From NCBI GenBank assembly GCA_964491665.1, contig CAZBII010000009.1:1-55264 (forward strand): a stretch of DNA of 55,264 bases, in the 5' to 3' direction. Position numbers and translations under genes: made by a program. Each line of letters opens with the position of its first letter. Positions within the stretch are counted from its first letter, which is position 1. Below, piece by piece: positions 34,177 through 41,927 of this stretch. The notes under the pieces were generated by a model. That model was not told where the DNA came from. It did not search any database and saw only the letters and a program-made list of their open reading frames with translations. This DNA is from Ch67 sp964491665 (lineage in GTDB: Bacteria > Pseudomonadota > Gammaproteobacteria > Pseudomonadales > Ketobacteraceae).

Positions 34177-34740
34177 TCATTTGCGCGCTGGCCGCAGCAT
34201 CCGGCGCAAGGTGGCATCGCGGTGGAAAAAATGATGCTGCAGGGCCGCGCCGCCGTGCAGCAGGGTCAGGGCGCCCACGCTGTAGGCGAGCCAGCGGTGC
34301 AGGCTGCCGGTCAGCTCCGCCACATCGGTGGGCCAGCTGCGCAGCGCGGGAATCTGCAGCCCGCCCACCAGCTCGATCGGCTTGCCCTTGGCGGTGGTAA
34401 TCACATAGCCGGTCACACCCAGCGCCAGCAGCGCGCCATAGAACGCCCAGTGCACACTGCGTGCGACCATCTGCTGCCAGCGCGGCGCCGGCAGCAGGGC
34501 CGGGCGGGGGGTGAGCCGGTTCCAGAACAGCCGGCCCACCGTCAGCAGCAGCGTCACCACGCCCGCCACTTTGTGCCAGTGCGGCAGGGTGTGATAGAGC
34601 GGATCGTAGTAGGTGAGCGTCACCATGTAGATGCCTTCCACCAGCAGGAACAGCACCAGCAGGAATGACAGCCAGTGCAGGATGATGCTGGCCCAGCCAT
34701 AACCTTCGTAAGTGTTGCGCCACAGAGCGGGCGTTGTCAT
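34177..34740 (-). CDS. Cytochrome b561
   Basis: Inner membrane dihaem cytochrome of 187 residues with four hydrophobic helices. Candidate haem ligands are the histidines in GWASIILHWLSF, LPHWHKVAG, ARSVHWAFYG and GSLHRWLAYSVG. The family exchanges electrons between quinol and periplasmic partners, or with superoxide. The frame is open upstream but ATG at 34740 begins the normal N terminus MTTPALWRNTYEGYG. Upstream of and probably co-transcribed with yceI. Confidence 0.88.
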   Translation of the reverse strand: MTTPALWRNTYEGYGWASIILHWLSFLLVLFLLVEGIYMVTLTYYDPLYHTLPHWHKVAGVVTLLLTVGRLFWNRLTPRPALLPAPRWQQMVARSVHWAFYGALLALGVTGYVITTAKGKPIELVGGLQIPALRSWPTDVAELTGSLHRWLAYSVGALTLLHGGAALQHHFFHRDATLRRMLRPARK

Positions 34741-34886
34741 GCAGAGTTCCCCAGAGTCCTTTGTATGTCGGCTGTGTGGTGTGACCACCGTGCCGGCGCT
34801 ATGTTCAGACCCGCTGCACAATTGGCGGTCTATACTGTTGAGGCTGCTGATAAAGCGCTCAACCTGCTTGATCTGTTACCTAATCC

Positions 34887-34915
34887 TTTATCCATCAAAA
34901 AAATATGGATATAGT
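34887..34915 (+). promoter_or_regulatory. Promoter with embedded inverted repeat, PAS kinase operon
   Basis: TTTATC (34887-34892) and TATAGT (34910-34915) with 17 bp between. An inverted repeat TATCCAT (34889-34895) / ATGGATA (34905-34911) with a 9-nt A-rich centre spans both hexamers, so a bound regulator would act directly on this promoter. Confidence 0.45.
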
Positions 34916-34943
34916 CTGAACCCTACCACTGCACAGGTTTGGG

Positions 34944-36017
34944 ATGACCGCAATGAATACCGCCCGGTCCGGGTTTGATTGCTCGTGGCGCGACATGATG
35001 GAAGTGATGCCCATCGCCGCCTGCATGTTCGACACCCTGGGCCACATCATCTGGTACAACGCCGCCGCCGCGCAACTCTGGGGTCGCCATCCCGATCCCG
35101 AGCGCGATCGCTGGTGTGGCTTTGTGCGCAAGTACTGGCCGGATGGCACGCCGATGCGGCCGGAGGAGTCGCCGCCGGCGCTGATCGTGCAGGGCAAGGC
35201 CCTGCAGCCGGGCTTCGAGGCCATGGCCGATCGTCCCGATGGCAGCCGGGTCCATTTCATTCCGCAACTGCGCGCGCTGCAGGATGGCCGTGGCGACATC
35301 ATCGGTGGCGTCAACATCCTGCTGGACATCACGGAACGGCGGCGGGCCGAGGAGGCACTGCGCAATCTGGCGGCGCGGCGCGAGGAATTGCTGGAGGCCG
35401 AGCGCAAACGCATCGCACAGGAAATTCACGACGAACTGGGACAGCTGCTGAATACCCTGCACATCAGCAATGCGGCGCTGTGTGCCCGGCTGGAACAGGA
35501 GTGTCCGTCACTGCTGGACAGGGCGGAAGGCATGGCCGGTCTGATTCACCGCACCGTCGATGTGGTGCGCAACGTGGCCACCAGCCTGCGTCCGGCGGCG
35601 CTCAACGCCGGCATTGCCAGCGGACTGGAATGGCTGGCGCGCGATTTCAGCGAGCACACCGGCATTGCCTGTCGCCTGCAACTGGATGCGCCGGAACCGG
35701 ATCTGCCGGAAGCGCAGGCCATTGCCCTGTTCCGGATTGCGCAGGAGTCGCTGACAAATGTGGTGCGCCATGCCGCGGCTCGCGCGGTGATGGTCCATCT
35801 GGGCAAACAGTCCGGGCAGTTGATGCTGGAAGTCAGCGACGATGGCCAGGGATTCGACACCACCGCGCCGCGCTCTCGCCGGTCTTTGGGGCTGGTGGGC
35901 ATGCAGGAGCGGGCGCTGGCGCTGGAAGGACGGGTGGAAATCAGCAGCCGGCCGGGCCAGGGTACCTGTATCCGGGTGCTGCTGCCGGACCAGTCCGGCC
36001 GGAGTGAGATGGCATGA
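34944..36017 (+). CDS. PAS sensor histidine kinase (HisKA_3 type)
   Basis: Soluble kinase of 357 residues of the NarX/DegS class. A PAS domain (about 15-135: MMEVMPIAACMFDTLGHIIWYN in two parts, ending NILLDITERRRAEE) is followed by the HisKA_3 dimerisation helix with phospho-His in ERKRIAQEIHDELGQLLNTL and a HATPase domain (FRIAQESLTNVVRHA, DDGQGF, GLVGMQERALALEG). No membrane segment, so the signal is cytoplasmic or diffusible. ATG at 34944 is chosen; ATG at 34953 is possible. Its end overlaps the regulator start by 4 bases (ATGA). Confidence 0.9.
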   Translation: MTAMNTARSGFDCSWRDMMEVMPIAACMFDTLGHIIWYNAAAAQLWGRHPDPERDRWCGFVRKYWPDGTPMRPEESPPALIVQGKALQPGFEAMADRPDGSRVHFIPQLRALQDGRGDIIGGVNILLDITERRRAEEALRNLAARREELLEAERKRIAQEIHDELGQLLNTLHISNAALCARLEQECPSLLDRAEGMAGLIHRTVDVVRNVATSLRPAALNAGIASGLEWLARDFSEHTGIACRLQLDAPEPDLPEAQAIALFRIAQESLTNVVRHAAARAVMVHLGKQSGQLMLEVSDDGQGFDTTAPRSRRSLGLVGMQERALALEGRVEISSRPGQGTCIRVLLPDQSGRSEMA

Positions 36018-36646
36018 TCAGGATTCTGCTGGCCGACGATCACACCCTGTTTCGCGAAGGGCTCAAGCAGCTGCTGGCGACCTATGGCGACCTGAGCATC
36101 GTGGCGGAGGCCAGCACGGGCGGTGAGGTGCTGGAGCGCCTGCGCCACGGCGAGTACGACCTGCTGTTACTGGATGTCAGCATGCCCGGCGTCAGTGGCA
36201 GCGATCTGATCGGGCGGGTGCGCACGCGCTGTCCGCAATTGCCGATTCTGGTGCTGAGCATGTACAACGAGCCGCAGCTGGCACGACGCAAGCTGAAAGC
36301 GGGTGCCGCCGGCTATGTCACCAAGGATACCGATGCGGCGATGCTGGTGAGCGCGATTCGCAAGGTGGCCAGCGGCGGCAACTACATCGTGCCGGATCTG
36401 GCGGCGCAGATGGTGTTCCAGGGCGACGACGCCACGACGCCGGCAGCCCATTCGCAGCTGACCGAACGCGAACTGCAGATCCTGCGCATGCTGGTGAAGG
36501 GCAAGGGCCTCAACGAAATCGCCAGCGATCTGGCCATCAGCAATAAAACCGTCAGCACCCACAAGGTGCGCATGATGCGCAAAATGAATATTACGTCGAA
36601 TGCCGAACTGATCCGCTATGCCATCACGCACGGCCTCACGCCCTGA
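36014..36646 (+). CDS. NarL/FixJ-type response regulator
   Basis: Protein of 210 residues. Receiver domain with RILLADDHTLFREGL, phospho-Asp in LLLLDVSMPGVSG, LSMYNE and GYVTKDT; C-terminal LuxR helix-turn-helix LTERELQILRMLVKGKGLNE then ISNKTVSTHKVRMMRKM. Partner of the PAS kinase, with which it overlaps by 4 bases. The target genes are not evident; the unusual Met-rich recognition helix end (RMMRKMNI) is typical of several such regulators. Confidence 0.9.
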   Translation: MIRILLADDHTLFREGLKQLLATYGDLSIVAEASTGGEVLERLRHGEYDLLLLDVSMPGVSGSDLIGRVRTRCPQLPILVLSMYNEPQLARRKLKAGAAGYVTKDTDAAMLVSAIRKVASGGNYIVPDLAAQMVFQGDDATTPAAHSQLTERELQILRMLVKGKGLNEIASDLAISNKTVSTHKVRMMRKMNITSNAELIRYAITHGLTP

Positions 36647-36778
36647 TCGTGCAGGCAGGTCGGATAAATCCTACTGCAAACAAAGACACTCCCTATGGCA
36701 ACAAAATTGACAGTGACCATACTCACCCGGATGCCCGCGATGAAAGGGGCAACGGCAACCGCCTGACGGGACAACATC

Positions 36779-38890
36779 ATGGAATCCGATTTTCCTTCCG
36801 GCACCGCTGATGCAGTTTACTGGCGTCACTTCCTGCAGCACTCGATCGACGTGGTGCTGGTGGTGGACAGTGACGGCATCATCGTCAACGCCAATCCGCA
36901 GACCGAAAAGCTGCTGGGTTTCAGCAGCGCAGATCTGGTGGGCCAACCGGTGGAATTTCTGGTGCCCGACGCCCAGCGCGATGCCCACCGCCAGCTGCGC
37001 CAGCAGTTCATGCAGCAGCCCAGCGGGCGGCGTCTGAATGCAAAACTGGATTTTCCCTGCCGCTGCAAGGATGGCAGCTGGTGCGAAGTGGAGATCAGCC
37101 TTGTGCCCGTACATATCGGGCCTGCCGTGCAGGTCATCGCGCAACTGCGTGACATTACCGAGCGGCGGCAGGCCCAGCAGCAGTTGCAGCACAGTGAGTC
37201 GCGCCTGCGGGAAGCCCAGGGCATGGCACGCATGGGCAGCTGGGAACTGGATCTGGTCAGCCAGCAGCTGCACTGGTCGGAAGAGGTCTTCAAACTGTTC
37301 GAGCTGAATCCGGATCTGTTCACACCCAGTTACGAAGCTTTCCTGCAGTGCGTGTTTCCCGAGGACCGGCAAAGCGTGAACGACGCCTACACCAGCTCGC
37401 TGGCCAACCGCACGCCCTACCAGATCGAGCACCGCCTGCAGATGTCCGATGGCCGCATCAAGTTCGTGGTGGAGCGCGGCAAGAGTTTCTATGCCGGCAA
37501 CGGGTCTGCGCTGCGCTCGGTCGGCACCATCCAGGACATTACCCACCTGAAGGAATACGAGAAGCAGCTGGCGCGGCAGACCACCCGCGACGCCCTGACG
37601 GCACTGCCCAACCGCGATCATTTCCAGCAGCAGGTGGACCAGGCCCTGCAGCGTGCCCGTGACCATGGCCAGCGGCTGACACTGATGTTCATTGACGTGG
37701 ACGATTTCAGGAACATCAACGAGGCGCACGGCCATCGCATCGGCGACCGGCTGCTGAAGGACATCAGCGAGCGTCTGCGTCACTGTCTGCGCGACGGCGA
37801 CATTCTGGCCCGTCTGGGCGGCGATGAGTTTGCGGTGCTGGTCGAGGCATCGGCGCAGGAGGATTACGATCGTGGCGTGGCGGAACGCCTGCTGCTGGAA
37901 AGCGCCCGGCCGGTGACGGTGGACCAGATGGAATTCTTTGTCAGCTGCAGCATCGGCATTACCCGCTATCCGGCCGATGGCAGCGACATCGACACCCTGC
38001 TGAGCAATGCCGACGCCGCGATGTATCACGCCAAGTCCGAGGGCAAGAACAACTACCGTTTCTACGCGCCGGAAATGAACCAGTCCCTGCGCCGGCGCAT
38101 GAACATTGGCAGCAATCTGCGGCGCGCGGTGAGCAACGGCGATTTTCTGCTGCACTACCAGCCGCGGGTGGAGCTGAAGCAGGGCAACATTGTCGGCGTG
38201 GAGGCCCTGATTCGCTGGCAGGATGGTGAAGGTGGCCTGATATCGCCGGCTGAATTCATTCCGGTGGCGGAAGAGAACGGGCTGATCGTGCCGATGGGTG
38301 AATGGGTGCTGCGTACCGCGTGTCAGCAGGCCCGGCTGTGGCAGGAGCGCTTCCGGCGTGACCTGACGGTGGCGGTGAACATTTCCGCGCGCCAGTTCAG
38401 TACGTGTGATCTGGTGCAACTGGTGCAGCGCGTGCTGGACGATACGTGTCTGGCCCCCGACCTGCTGGAGCTGGAACTCACCGAAACCATGCTGATGCAT
38501 GACGTGCGCCGTGTGCAGCAGGTGCTGGCCGGACTGCGGGAACTGGGCGTGAGTCTGGCCGTGGATGATTTCGGCACCGGCTATTCGTCGCTGAGCTATC
38601 TGAAAAGTTTTCCGCTGGATGCGCTCAAGATCGACCGCTCCTTCGTCACCGACATTGCCCGTGACGCCAACGACGAAGCCATAGTGCGCGCCATCATCGC
38701 GCTGGCGCACAGTCTGGATCTGCGGGTGGTGGCGGAAGGCGTGGAAACGCGCGAGCAGATGCAGTATCTGCTGCTGCAGGGTTGTGACGAGGTGCAGGGC
38801 TTCTATTTCAGCCGGCCGGTGCCGGATCTGCAGATCAGCGAACTGCTGCAGCAGTCGGTGCGTCTGGAACTGCCGCAGCTGCGCAACTGA
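36779..38890 (+). CDS. PAS-PAS-GGDEF-EAL c-di-GMP enzyme
   Basis: Cytoplasmic protein of 703 residues. First PAS about 10-135 (LVVDSDGIIVNANPQTEKLLG), second about 145-260 with a PAC-like end (TIQDITHLKEYEK), then GGDEF (GGDEF at 347-351, inhibition site RDGD just before) and EAL (EAL at 475-477, NISARQF, ELTETML, DDFGTGYSSLSYLKSFPL, KIDRSFV). Both catalytic centres look intact, so it could make or degrade c-di-GMP; in many such proteins one activity dominates. It converges on the chemosensory operon, with 18 bp between its stop and that of cheR. Confidence 0.92.
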   Translation: MESDFPSGTADAVYWRHFLQHSIDVVLVVDSDGIIVNANPQTEKLLGFSSADLVGQPVEFLVPDAQRDAHRQLRQQFMQQPSGRRLNAKLDFPCRCKDGSWCEVEISLVPVHIGPAVQVIAQLRDITERRQAQQQLQHSESRLREAQGMARMGSWELDLVSQQLHWSEEVFKLFELNPDLFTPSYEAFLQCVFPEDRQSVNDAYTSSLANRTPYQIEHRLQMSDGRIKFVVERGKSFYAGNGSALRSVGTIQDITHLKEYEKQLARQTTRDALTALPNRDHFQQQVDQALQRARDHGQRLTLMFIDVDDFRNINEAHGHRIGDRLLKDISERLRHCLRDGDILARLGGDEFAVLVEASAQEDYDRGVAERLLLESARPVTVDQMEFFVSCSIGITRYPADGSDIDTLLSNADAAMYHAKSEGKNNYRFYAPEMNQSLRRRMNIGSNLRRAVSNGDFLLHYQPRVELKQGNIVGVEALIRWQDGEGGLISPAEFIPVAEENGLIVPMGEWVLRTACQQARLWQERFRRDLTVAVNISARQFSTCDLVQLVQRVLDDTCLAPDLLELELTETMLMHDVRRVQQVLAGLRELGVSLAVDDFGTGYSSLSYLKSFPLDALKIDRSFVTDIARDANDEAIVRAIIALAHSLDLRVVAEGVETREQMQYLLLQGCDEVQGFYFSRPVPDLQISELLQQSVRLELPQLRN

Positions 38891-38908
38891 ACGTGTGCGC
38901 TGGCCACA

Positions 38909-39715
38909 TCAGCGTAGCGGTTTGCGATAGATCGACGGTGCCACCGTGTTGAGCATGCTGGTGACGCCGTTCAGGCTCTCCGAATGTCCCACCATCAGAT
39001 AGCCACCCGGCTTCAGCTGCATGAGCAGCCGCGCCACAATCTGCTGCTTGGTGGGCTGGTCGAAATAGATCATCACGTTGCGCAGGAAAATCACGTCGAA
39101 ACTGCTCAGACTGGTGAGATCCGCCTTCAGGTTGGCGTGGCAGAAACGGATGCGGTTGCGCAGGGCGTCGGACATGATGAACGTGCCGTCCTGGTTGCCC
39201 ACGCCTTTCAGGCAGTAGCGTGACAGCAGGTGGCGGGGAATATTGTCGGCGCGCTCGATGGGATAGTGACCGCGCTGGGCCTTTTCCACCACGCGCGAGC
39301 TGATGTCGGTGCCGACGATTTCCCAGCTGTCGAAGCGCGCATGCTCCGCCATCACCATGGCCAGCGTGTAGGCTTCCTCGCCGGACGAACTCGCCGCGCT
39401 CCACAGACGGCGCATGCCGCCGTCCCACTGCGGCAGAATTTGTTCCCGCAGAAAATCGAAATGCTTCTGTTCACGAAAGAAGAACGTTTCGTTGGTGGTG
39501 AGCAGATCGACGGCCTTCTGCATTTCCTTGCTGCCGGGCTTTTTCAGCAGCTGGAAATAATCGCCGTAGCTGGGCAGGCCCAGACTCTTGACGCGCCTGG
39601 CCAGACGGCCGCTCACCAGGGTTTTCTTCACGGCCGTCAGGTGAATGCCGGCCACGTCGTAGATCATTTTCTGGAACAGCGAAAATTCGCTGTCCGACAG
39701 CACGGGTTGCTCCAT
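38909..39715 (-). CDS. cheR: Chemotaxis methyltransferase CheR
   Basis: SAM-dependent glutamate methyltransferase of 268 residues for chemoreceptors. N-terminal CheR domain (FSLFQKMIYDVAGIHLT, VSGRLARRVKSLGL) and catalytic domain with LTTNETFFFREQKHFD, the SAM motif WSAASSSGEEAYTLAMV, VGTDISSRVVEKAQRG, DVIFLRNVMIYFD and GYLMVGHSESL. All key parts present. Last gene of the leftward chemosensory operon; no cheB is found in the window, so methylation may be uncoupled from demethylation here. Confidence 0.93.
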   Translation of the reverse strand: MEQPVLSDSEFSLFQKMIYDVAGIHLTAVKKTLVSGRLARRVKSLGLPSYGDYFQLLKKPGSKEMQKAVDLLTTNETFFFREQKHFDFLREQILPQWDGGMRRLWSAASSSGEEAYTLAMVMAEHARFDSWEIVGTDISSRVVEKAQRGHYPIERADNIPRHLLSRYCLKGVGNQDGTFIMSDALRNRIRFCHANLKADLTSLSSFDVIFLRNVMIYFDQPTKQQIVARLLMQLKPGGYLMVGHSESLNGVTSMLNTVAPSIYRKPLR

Positions 39716-39727
39716 CTGCCTGTCGCC

Positions 39728-40270
39728 TCAACCGGCCTGTGCCGGATCGCTGAGCTGGCCGAGCATGGCCAGTTCATCCACCGACAGCACCTTGCCCACA
39801 TTGAGAATGATCACGAACCTGCCGTCGATCTTGCCCATGGCCTCGATGAAATCCGCGCGGATGCGGGCGCCGAACGCGGGCGCCGGTTCGATCTCGCTGG
39901 CGGGAATATCCAGTACCGCCGACACCGCATCCACCACGACGCCCATCACCTGCGCGCCGTCCTCAGTGGCCACTTCCACAATTACCACGCAGGTGCGTTT
40001 GCCGATGTCGCAGGGCGTGCCGCCGAAGCGCGCGCTCAGATCCACCACCGGCACCACGGCGCCGCGCAGGTTGATCACGCCGCGAATGAATTCCGGCATC
40101 ATCGGCACGCGCGTGAGCAGGCCGTATTCCAGGATTTCCTTGATGTTGAGAATGCCGATGGCAAACATTTCGTTGCGCAGCAGGAACGTCAGGTACTGGT
40201 GGTCCTGCGCGTGTGCGGCCGGCACCGGTTGACCACTCCTGAGCGGGACGGGTGCAATAGCTCTGGTCAT
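39728..40270 (-). CDS. cheW: Chemotaxis adaptor CheW
   Basis: Adaptor of 180 residues linking receptor and CheA. CheW fold motifs: YLTFLLRNEMFAIGILNIKE, PEFIRGVINLRGAVVPVVDL, CVVIVEVATEDGAQVMGVVVD and VLDIPASEIEPAP. It has an N-terminal extension of about 30 residues and a C-terminal tail slightly longer than minimal CheW proteins. AGGAG lies 7 bases before the ATG. Between the receptor and cheR genes, 9 bp from the former. Confidence 0.92.
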   Translation of the reverse strand: MTRAIAPVPLRSGQPVPAAHAQDHQYLTFLLRNEMFAIGILNIKEILEYGLLTRVPMMPEFIRGVINLRGAVVPVVDLSARFGGTPCDIGKRTCVVIVEVATEDGAQVMGVVVDAVSAVLDIPASEIEPAPAFGARIRADFIEAMGKIDGRFVIILNVGKVLSVDELAMLGQLSDPAQAG

Positions 40271-40279
40271 GGCGAACTC

Positions 40280-41896
40280 CTAGAAACGCACGAATTCGGA
40301 CGGGTTCAATACCACCTGCGGTTGCATCCGCTCGGCATGCACGGCCTTGCGTGGCGCTTCCGGGCGAGCTGATGCCATAGATGCGGTCACGGCGCCGGCT
40401 TCCAGCCGGAAGAAGCTCATCAGTTGTTGCAGTTGCTCGGCCTGGCCACTCATTTCCTCGGCGGTGGCGGCGAGCTCTTCCGACGACGACGCGCCCATCT
40501 GCGTCACCTTGTTGAGCTGTTCCATCGCAATATTGATCTGGGTGGCGCCGGACGACTGTTCTTCCGACGCCGCGCTGATTTCCTGCACCAGATCGGATGT
40601 CTTGCGGATCGAGGGCACGATTTCATCCAGCAGCCGGCCGGCGGTTTCAGCCAGATTCACGCTGCTTTGGGCGACCTCGCCAATTTCCTGCGCCGCCACC
40701 TGCGAACGTTCGGCGAGCTTGCGTACTTCGGCGGCGACCACGGCAAAGCCCTTGCCATGCTCACCGGCGCGCGCGGCCTCGATGGCGGCGTTCAGCGCCA
40801 GCAGATTGGTCTGATAGGCAATGTCATCGATGATGCCGACCTTCTCGGCAATGATCTTCATGGCCACCACGGTTTCCTTCACCGCCTTGCCACCTTGCTC
40901 GGCTTCGCGTGCGGCCTTCGACGCCATGCCATCGGTTACTTTCGCGTTCTCGGTGTTCTGGTTGATGGAGGCGGACATCTGCTCCACCGACGCGGACGTT
41001 TCCTCGACGCTGGCGGCCTGCTCGCTGGAACCCTGGCTGAGATTCTGCGCGGTGGCGGACACCTCCTCCGATGCCGATGACAGTGCCGATGCGGCACCGC
41101 GCACTTCGCCGATGATCTGCGCCAGCTTGGCCACCATGCTCTGCATCGCCTGCAGCAGCTGACCCACTTCATCCTTGCGATCGACAGCGATGCGCGCCGA
41201 AAGATCGCCATTGGCCAGCTGGTTCGCCACATTGACGGCCACGTTCACCGGGCGGGTAATGGAGCGGGTTACCCAGAAGGCAGCACCGGCGCCAATGGCC
41301 AGCGCCACCAGACCCACCAGCACCATCAGGTTGCGGCCAAAGCTGTATTCCTCGGCTGCTGTTGCGCCGGACTGTTCCATCAGGCGTCCCTGCAGCAGTA
41401 CCAGTTCGTTGATCTTGCCAAGAAACGCATTCAGGGCCGGCAGAGTCTGGCTCATCATCAGCGCGCTGGCGTCTTCGTGGCGGCCTTCATCCAGCAGCGC
41501 CACCACGCTCTTGAACGAAGCAACATAGGGTTTGCGCACCTCTTTCATTTCCGCGAGCAGACGCTTGCCTTCCTCGGCATATATCAGCTTTTCCAGCTGC
41601 GCGATCTTGTCGTTGATGCCGTTGACATTGGCGCTGATACGGTCCTTGGTGGCCGCGATTTGCGCCGCATCCTGCAGCAGGAAAATCTCGAAGCTGGCGC
41701 GCGCGTTGTCGTTGGCCAGATCGATGATGTCGTTGGCGACCACCGACTTGGTCCAGTCCAGCGTCACGATGCGATGGGTGATGTCGTTGACCGCCATCAG
41801 CCCGCGCACGCCGACACCGACAATGATCGCCATGAGCAACAGCACGGTTGCGAAGCTGAACCCAAGCCGGGTACCGATTTTCAGGTTGTTGAACAT
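40280..41896 (-). CDS. Methyl-accepting chemotaxis protein (4HB-MCP type)
   Basis: Receptor of 538 residues. Transmembrane helix 1 (about 10-32), a periplasmic four-helix-bundle sensor (about 33-190), transmembrane helix 2 (about 192-212), HAMP domain (TRSITRPVNVAVNVANQLA), and the cytoplasmic signalling domain with the hairpin tip IAYQTNLLALNAAIEAARAG. The last five residues EFVRF fit the aromatic-x-x-Phe form of the CheR/CheB tether pentapeptide, with Phe in place of Trp. Ligand unknown. It lies 31 bp after cheA. ATG at 41896 follows GGAG. Confidence 0.92.
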   Translation of the reverse strand: MFNNLKIGTRLGFSFATVLLLMAIIVGVGVRGLMAVNDITHRIVTLDWTKSVVANDIIDLANDNARASFEIFLLQDAAQIAATKDRISANVNGINDKIAQLEKLIYAEEGKRLLAEMKEVRKPYVASFKSVVALLDEGRHEDASALMMSQTLPALNAFLGKINELVLLQGRLMEQSGATAAEEYSFGRNLMVLVGLVALAIGAGAAFWVTRSITRPVNVAVNVANQLANGDLSARIAVDRKDEVGQLLQAMQSMVAKLAQIIGEVRGAASALSSASEEVSATAQNLSQGSSEQAASVEETSASVEQMSASINQNTENAKVTDGMASKAAREAEQGGKAVKETVVAMKIIAEKVGIIDDIAYQTNLLALNAAIEAARAGEHGKGFAVVAAEVRKLAERSQVAAQEIGEVAQSSVNLAETAGRLLDEIVPSIRKTSDLVQEISAASEEQSSGATQINIAMEQLNKVTQMGASSSEELAATAEEMSGQAEQLQQLMSFFRLEAGAVTASMASARPEAPRKAVHAERMQPQVVLNPSEFVRF

Positions 41897-41927
41897 GGAT
41901 CTCTCCTTTGTACTTGCTGATGTAATA

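Noticed and set aside
36707..36712. TTGACA upstream of the GGDEF-EAL gene
   Set aside because: No -10 at suitable spacing (CATACT is only 6 bp away).
36671..38710. 679-codon leftward open frame
   Set aside because: Fully antisense to the PAS-GGDEF-EAL gene, whose catalytic motifs are all intact; no ribosome site or family pattern.
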